A stretch of 64,000 bases of DNA, taken from assembly GCA_963210315.1 (NCBI GenBank), contig OY723312.1, forward strand, positions 806,001 through 870,000. The letters are read 5' to 3'. A model generated the notes under the pieces. That model was not told the DNA's origin. It did no database searches and saw only the letters and a program-made list of their open reading frames with translations. The position numbers and the translations under genes are program-made. Source of the DNA: Rhynchopus euleeides (taxonomy: Eukaryota > Euglenozoa > Diplonemea > Diplonemida > Diplonemidae). Positions 60,595 to 64,000 of this stretch are shown here, in pieces (positions within the stretch are counted from its first letter, which is position 1; each line of letters begins with the position of its first letter).

Positions 60595-60907
60595 CCGTAT
60601 ACGTAAATATTTTGGAACGTAAATATTATGGAACGTAAATATTATGGAACGCTGGTGGGTTGGCGTTCCAGATTTTTTTCGTTCCATAATATTTACAGGG
60701 CTTTCTGCGACTCGGGGACTTGGACCAGGTGATCGGACGGCGTACAGAGTCCCTGACGGGACCTACTCGTGCACTTTTCGTGCGATTCCTGACGCAAGCC
60801 GTCCTCACCACCGAGTCCCCAACTGGCCCTGTAAATATTTTGGAACGTAAATATTATGGAACGGACCGGGCAAAAATGGGCCCGTTCCATAATATTTACG
60901 TATACGG
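60595..60907. mobile_element. 313-bp palindromic MITE, TSD TA, empty site known
   Basis: Ends CCGTATACGTAAATATT and its inverse, flanked by TA. The paralogous site at 19306-19316 reads CAGATATGCTG without the insertion. GTAAATATTATGGAACG occurs several times in both orientations near each end. A TA target fits Tc1/mariner-like MITEs. Confidence 0.9.
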
Positions 60908-60973
60908 TATGTGGTACAAGGCAGATCAATGCACAATGGGAGGATGTGTATACACTATAGCAGTTACGCTAGG

Positions 60974-61776
60974 CATAGGGTGCGGGCGATTCGGTTATCG
61001 CCCAAATCGCAAAAATTATCGCCCTCATTATCGCCCATTCTGTCAAGGCGATATGTGGGCGATAATTTTTCCGTCGTATTTTGGGGGCAAAATGGCCCGG
61101 CCAGGGACGTCAGATCACTGCTGGGGTGGTGAGTGGGTCATTGCCTCAGTGAAGACCCGGTTCCTGACCTAGATCAAGCCCTCTGCTCCAGTGTTCTCAG
61201 TGGGTCATGACTCTGTGACCAGGGTCAGAACCGCCCCAGGTCTCAGATCAGCCGTGAAGCTTCCTGTGGGCTATGCAATGAGTCATCTCAAACGTACGAG
61301 TGCATCTCCTCCCATTCAGACCGACTACACTAGAACCACGCATCTCCTTCAACTCACACTAAGGTGTACCCGCTTCATGCTCACGAGTGCTCCTAGTAAC
61401 GGCGAGTGAACAGGTCCTGAGCGAGGTCAGGATCTGGGCCAATGCCCAGTTCCTCACGTGGGTTTTGACCGAGGAAATGACCCACCCGCATGACGTCAGT
61501 GGTCAGAAGCTGATTTCTGATGCAGAATCCTAGGTCTTGGCCCAGTTGTTGACGAGGTCACAGGGCCCTGTGGGACCCAGGGTCAGTAGAGCGGTAACCC
61601 ACTCACCACTAGCTGAAGACCCCTTCAGAAAGTGTGAAAGAAAACGGGCGATACTGGGCGATAATTTGGCGATAATTGGGCGATAATGGGCGATAAGGCG
61701 ATTCGATACGCGATAATCGGGGCTCGAACCCGGTTGGGCGAATATAGGGCGATAGGCGAATCGCCCGCACCCTATG
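60974..61776. mobile_element. 803-bp TIR element, TSD GCTAGG
   Basis: 20-bp TIR CATAGGGTGCGGGCGATTCG, flanked by GCTAGG (60968-60973 and 61777-61782). Subterminal zones are dense in GGGCGATAAT/ATTATCGCCC words. The core (61085-61620) is non-coding. Similar in plan to 2001-3835: CAT start, 6-bp TSD, repetitive subterminal hairpin-forming words. Confidence 0.88.
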
Positions 61777-62002
61777 GCTAGGGGGGGGGGGGGGGGGGTT
61801 TGATCGTCGAGAGTGAATGGAAAATCAAGCCTCCCAGCACCTTCTTGCAATGTTAGTCCTTTATTGTAGTCACCTCACCAGATACCCCCCCGCCCTCAGC
61901 TGGGCAACGAGAGCGAAGCTGCAGACAAACGCGGGCCATCCCCTCCGTCACACCAGGGCAGCTCACAGGAGAGCCAGAGCCAGATGTGATCAGAACTGGT
62001 GA
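61777..62002. other. 3' flank of the third surface-protein gene
   Basis: Third copy of the downstream repeat (to about 61880), followed by about 120 bp without recognised features. Confidence 0.6.
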
Positions 62003-64000
62003 TCAGACATAGGTCATGCGCAGACGGGAACCGCGGGACAGGGAAGAGACTGTCCGAGGGCGGTACAAGGTCTCGCGGGGTGCAGCAGAGAGGTGAGGCA
62101 TCGAGGCGTGGCGGGAGGGCGGTGCCGAGCTGCTCGAGGCTGGAGGGGGCTCGTAGTTCCCGAATGACACTGGCGCATCGCTGGTCCTCGTGCTGTCGGA
62201 CACGTCGGAGCCACGAGAGGGAGACCGGTGTGACGCATCCGGTCCCGGGCTGCAGGGCAGCAGTGTAGCAGAGGCAACGACATCACCGTTCAACCGCAGC
62301 GTAGAGTCGTTGTCCATAGGGACCTCTGAAAGCGGGAGGCACATCTCGCTTTGCTGCACGGATTGCTGGTGCATCTCGCGTGCGCCTGACTTGCGGCCGA
62401 GCCAGATGTCAGTCCCGTAGGTGAGGATGTCGAAGACTGCCTTGACGAAGGTGAGGATGGTGGTGATGAGCAGCAGGGCTGCGGCTGTGCTGTGGACCCA
62501 CGACGTGGAGGCGAGGGTCGCCCCGATCCCGATGGTCATCAGCAGCACGGAGACAAACATGAGGCCCGACACGGAGCCCATCAGCGCCGCGTCGAACATG
62601 GAGAGGTAGGGGCGGACGAAGATGAGTGCGAGGAAGCAGACGCCGAAGACTGTGGTGAAGATGGCATTGCGCACGTTGCACTCCCCAGGTGACCCGGGCT
62701 GCCACGACGACAGAACCCCGACTGCCACGACGGAGGAGCACTCGACGAGCACCCACCACGTCTTCCCCTCCTTGTAGCTCTCGAAGATCACGCCGTACTG
62801 CTCCACGAAGTAGCCGTCCTCCTCCTTCGACACCCAGATCATGTCCCCGAATGCGAAGCGGTACAGGTGGCGCCGCCACCCTGACATCACCTTGACGGGA
62901 TCGTCGATCTGCGTCACGTGCAGTGTGGGGTCTGGCACGGCGGTAGCGCGTGCCGTGATGTGGCGGCACACCAGCAGGTAGAGCAGCACGGGGGACGCAA
63001 CACACACCAGCAGCAGCAGCAGCCCGTACACAGCAAAGAAGTCGGTGAAGTTGGGCGGCAGCCCCAGCTGCGACGACACGAGCGACGTCCCTGGAATCAC
63101 GAACATGAAGGGGATGAAGACCATCCCGGGGGAGCGGACGTTGCCCAGCGCACGCCCCCAGCTGATCCCGAACAGCAGCTTCACAATGAAGGCGAGCCCC
63201 AGCAGGATGCCGAGTGCCGCCAGCACCACCAGCGGGTTCATCACCGAGGCTGCACGGAAGTACCGTGAAGACCCGCCGCCAAACGCCACGATGGTGGGGT
63301 GGAACTCCCAGTCCAGCTGCTGCCCCTCCTCCAGGTCGATGTCCTCCACCTGGCACCCGAAGTTCGACAGGAACGCCACCTTCGCCCCAGTCGCGATCCC
63401 GCCCGGCGACCCGGACACCAGGCTGCCGGTCGCCGCCACCGTGTTCGTCTTCTTCACAGACTCCACCTTCTCCTCCGACAGCGCCGCCCCCTTCAGCACC
63501 TCCGTGGGTGCTGGTGTCTCGGCAGATGTCAGGTTCACAGCATCAGGCACGTTTGTCATGGGTGACGCCGTCTCCGGAGCCAGCGTCGGAGTGGCGGTGG
63601 GTGGCGCCATGGTGTCAGGCGTGGCAGTGGGCGATGCGGGGACAGGCGTCGCAGCAGGGGCGAACGTCAGCGCCGCCACAGTCACCGGTATGAATGTGGG
63701 TGCCAGCGTGGGCGCACTTGTCTCGGGGGCAAGGCTCGGCGGTGTTGGTGTGTCTGGTGCAGATGTCGCAGGGGCAGGTGTGTCGGGTGCAACTGTTGCA
63801 GGTGCAGAAGTTGCAGGAGCTGCCGTGTCCGGTGCAGGCGTTGCAGGTGAGGGCGTGTCAGGTGCGACTGTGGCGGGTGCAGACGTGGCTGGTGCAGGTG
63901 TCGCAGGAGCATCCGTTGCAGGTGCAGGTGTTGGAGGTGCGGGTGTGTCCCCAGGCACAATCGTCTGCGGAACACTCGTGGCAGGTGCAGGCGTCGCAGG
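62003..64000 (-). CDS. Polytopic surface protein, 5' end beyond the window (partial)
   Basis: The frame is open to the right edge, entering inside the Thr-Pro-Ala stalk. About seven hydrophobic spans follow (63260 down to about 62400), nearly identical to those of the gene at 19339 at the DNA level. The tail diverges after AREMHQQSV, is Ser/Pro-rich, and ends RMTYV, again a class I PDZ-type C-terminus. 63186-64000 is identical by eye and without indels to 4503-5317 of the first gene. The Cys-rich ectodomain must lie outside the window. Confidence 0.85.
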   Translation of the reverse strand, partial: PATPAPATSVPQTIVPGDTPAPPTPAPATDAPATPAPATSAPATVAPDTPSPATPAPDTAAPATSAPATVAPDTPAPATSAPDTPTPPSLAPETSAPTLAPTFIPVTVAALTFAPAATPVPASPTATPDTMAPPTATPTLAPETASPMTNVPDAVNLTSAETPAPTEVLKGAALSEEKVESVKKTNTVAATGSLVSGSPGGIATGAKVAFLSNFGCQVEDIDLEEGQQLDWEFHPTIVAFGGGSSRYFRAASVMNPLVVLAALGILLGLAFIVKLLFGISWGRALGNVRSPGMVFIPFMFVIPGTSLVSSQLGLPPNFTDFFAVYGLLLLLVCVASPVLLYLLVCRHITARATAVPDPTLHVTQIDDPVKVMSGWRRHLYRFAFGDMIWVSKEEDGYFVEQYGVIFESYKEGKTWWVLVECSSVVAVGVLSSWQPGSPGECNVRNAIFTTVFGVCFLALIFVRPYLSMFDAALMGSVSGLMFVSVLLMTIGIGATLASTSWVHSTAAALLLITTILTFVKAVFDILTYGTDIWLGRKSGAREMHQQSVQQSEMCLPLSEVPMDNDSTLRLNGDVVASATLLPCSPGPDASHRSPSRGSDVSDSTRTSDAPVSFGNYEPPPASSSSAPPSRHASMPHLSAAPRETLYRPRTVSSLSRGSRLRMTYV

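Noticed and set aside
61725..61740. tRNA T-arm (GGTTCGAGCC on the minus strand)
   Set aside because: No acceptor stem, anticodon arm or A box around it; it lies in the subterminal repeats of a TIR element.

Overview
The window looks like a GC-rich nuclear chromosome segment of a unicellular eukaryote (an alga or other protist; I cannot name the lineage from sequence). Reasons: eukaryote-type secreted and membrane proteins with long Thr/Pro/Ala repeats, a non-LTR retrotransposon-type reverse transcriptase, cut-and-paste DNA transposons of several superfamilies with clear target-site duplications (TSDs), satellites with higher-order periods, and no bacterial operons, Shine-Dalgarno spacing, rRNA or recognisable tRNA. 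Gene density is low; most of the 64 kb is mobile or repetitive DNA, much of it young enough that insertion sites, empty sites and captured fragments can be read base by base.

Layout: 1-1505 is a 31-bp satellite with a higher-order period. 2001-3835 is a terminal-inverted-repeat (TIR) element with a 6-bp TSD. 4448-7699 (-) is the first of three paralogous surface-protein genes (Cys-rich ectodomain, Thr-Pro-Ala stalk, membrane anchor). 10491-13507 is a broken copy and 15500-18965 an apparently intact copy of a CAC...GTG-ended DNA transposon with two genes; the broken copy carries a hAT-like insertion whose empty site is preserved in the intact copy. 19339-23412 (-) is the full-length surface-protein paralogue with a polytopic C-terminal domain. 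24105-25218 is a second hAT-like element; 25740-25960 a regular array of palindromes; 26819-27357 (-) a small H1-like gene broken by a 56-bp palindrome; 28177-29793 (-) an OTU-type cysteine protease candidate; 30799-32648 a third CAC...GTG element; 34380-37300 a 41-bp minisatellite.

39873-51270 is the most unusual part: an 11.4-kb unit with about 39-bp TIRs and a 7-bp TSD. It contains a very long endonuclease plus reverse transcriptase ORF that begins with a 2A-type ribosome-skipping motif, an unidentified ORF, AT-rich perfect hairpins, and a foldback structure (two 515-bp arms) holding an 854-bp copy of the 3' part of the same reverse transcriptase ORF. The right side holds a piggyBac-like element (55299-56666), a nest of four small TIR elements (60099-61776), and the third surface-protein gene (62003 to the right edge, (-)), which is identical by eye over 815 bp to the first one.

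How the parts relate: the three surface-protein genes are the evident host gene family and seem to be duplicating and breaking recently; transposons fill the space between them. The intact CAC...GTG element carries a candidate transposase and a basic DNA-binding-type protein that could recognise its palindromic subterminal repeats. Functional names are motif readings by eye; no database search was possible.
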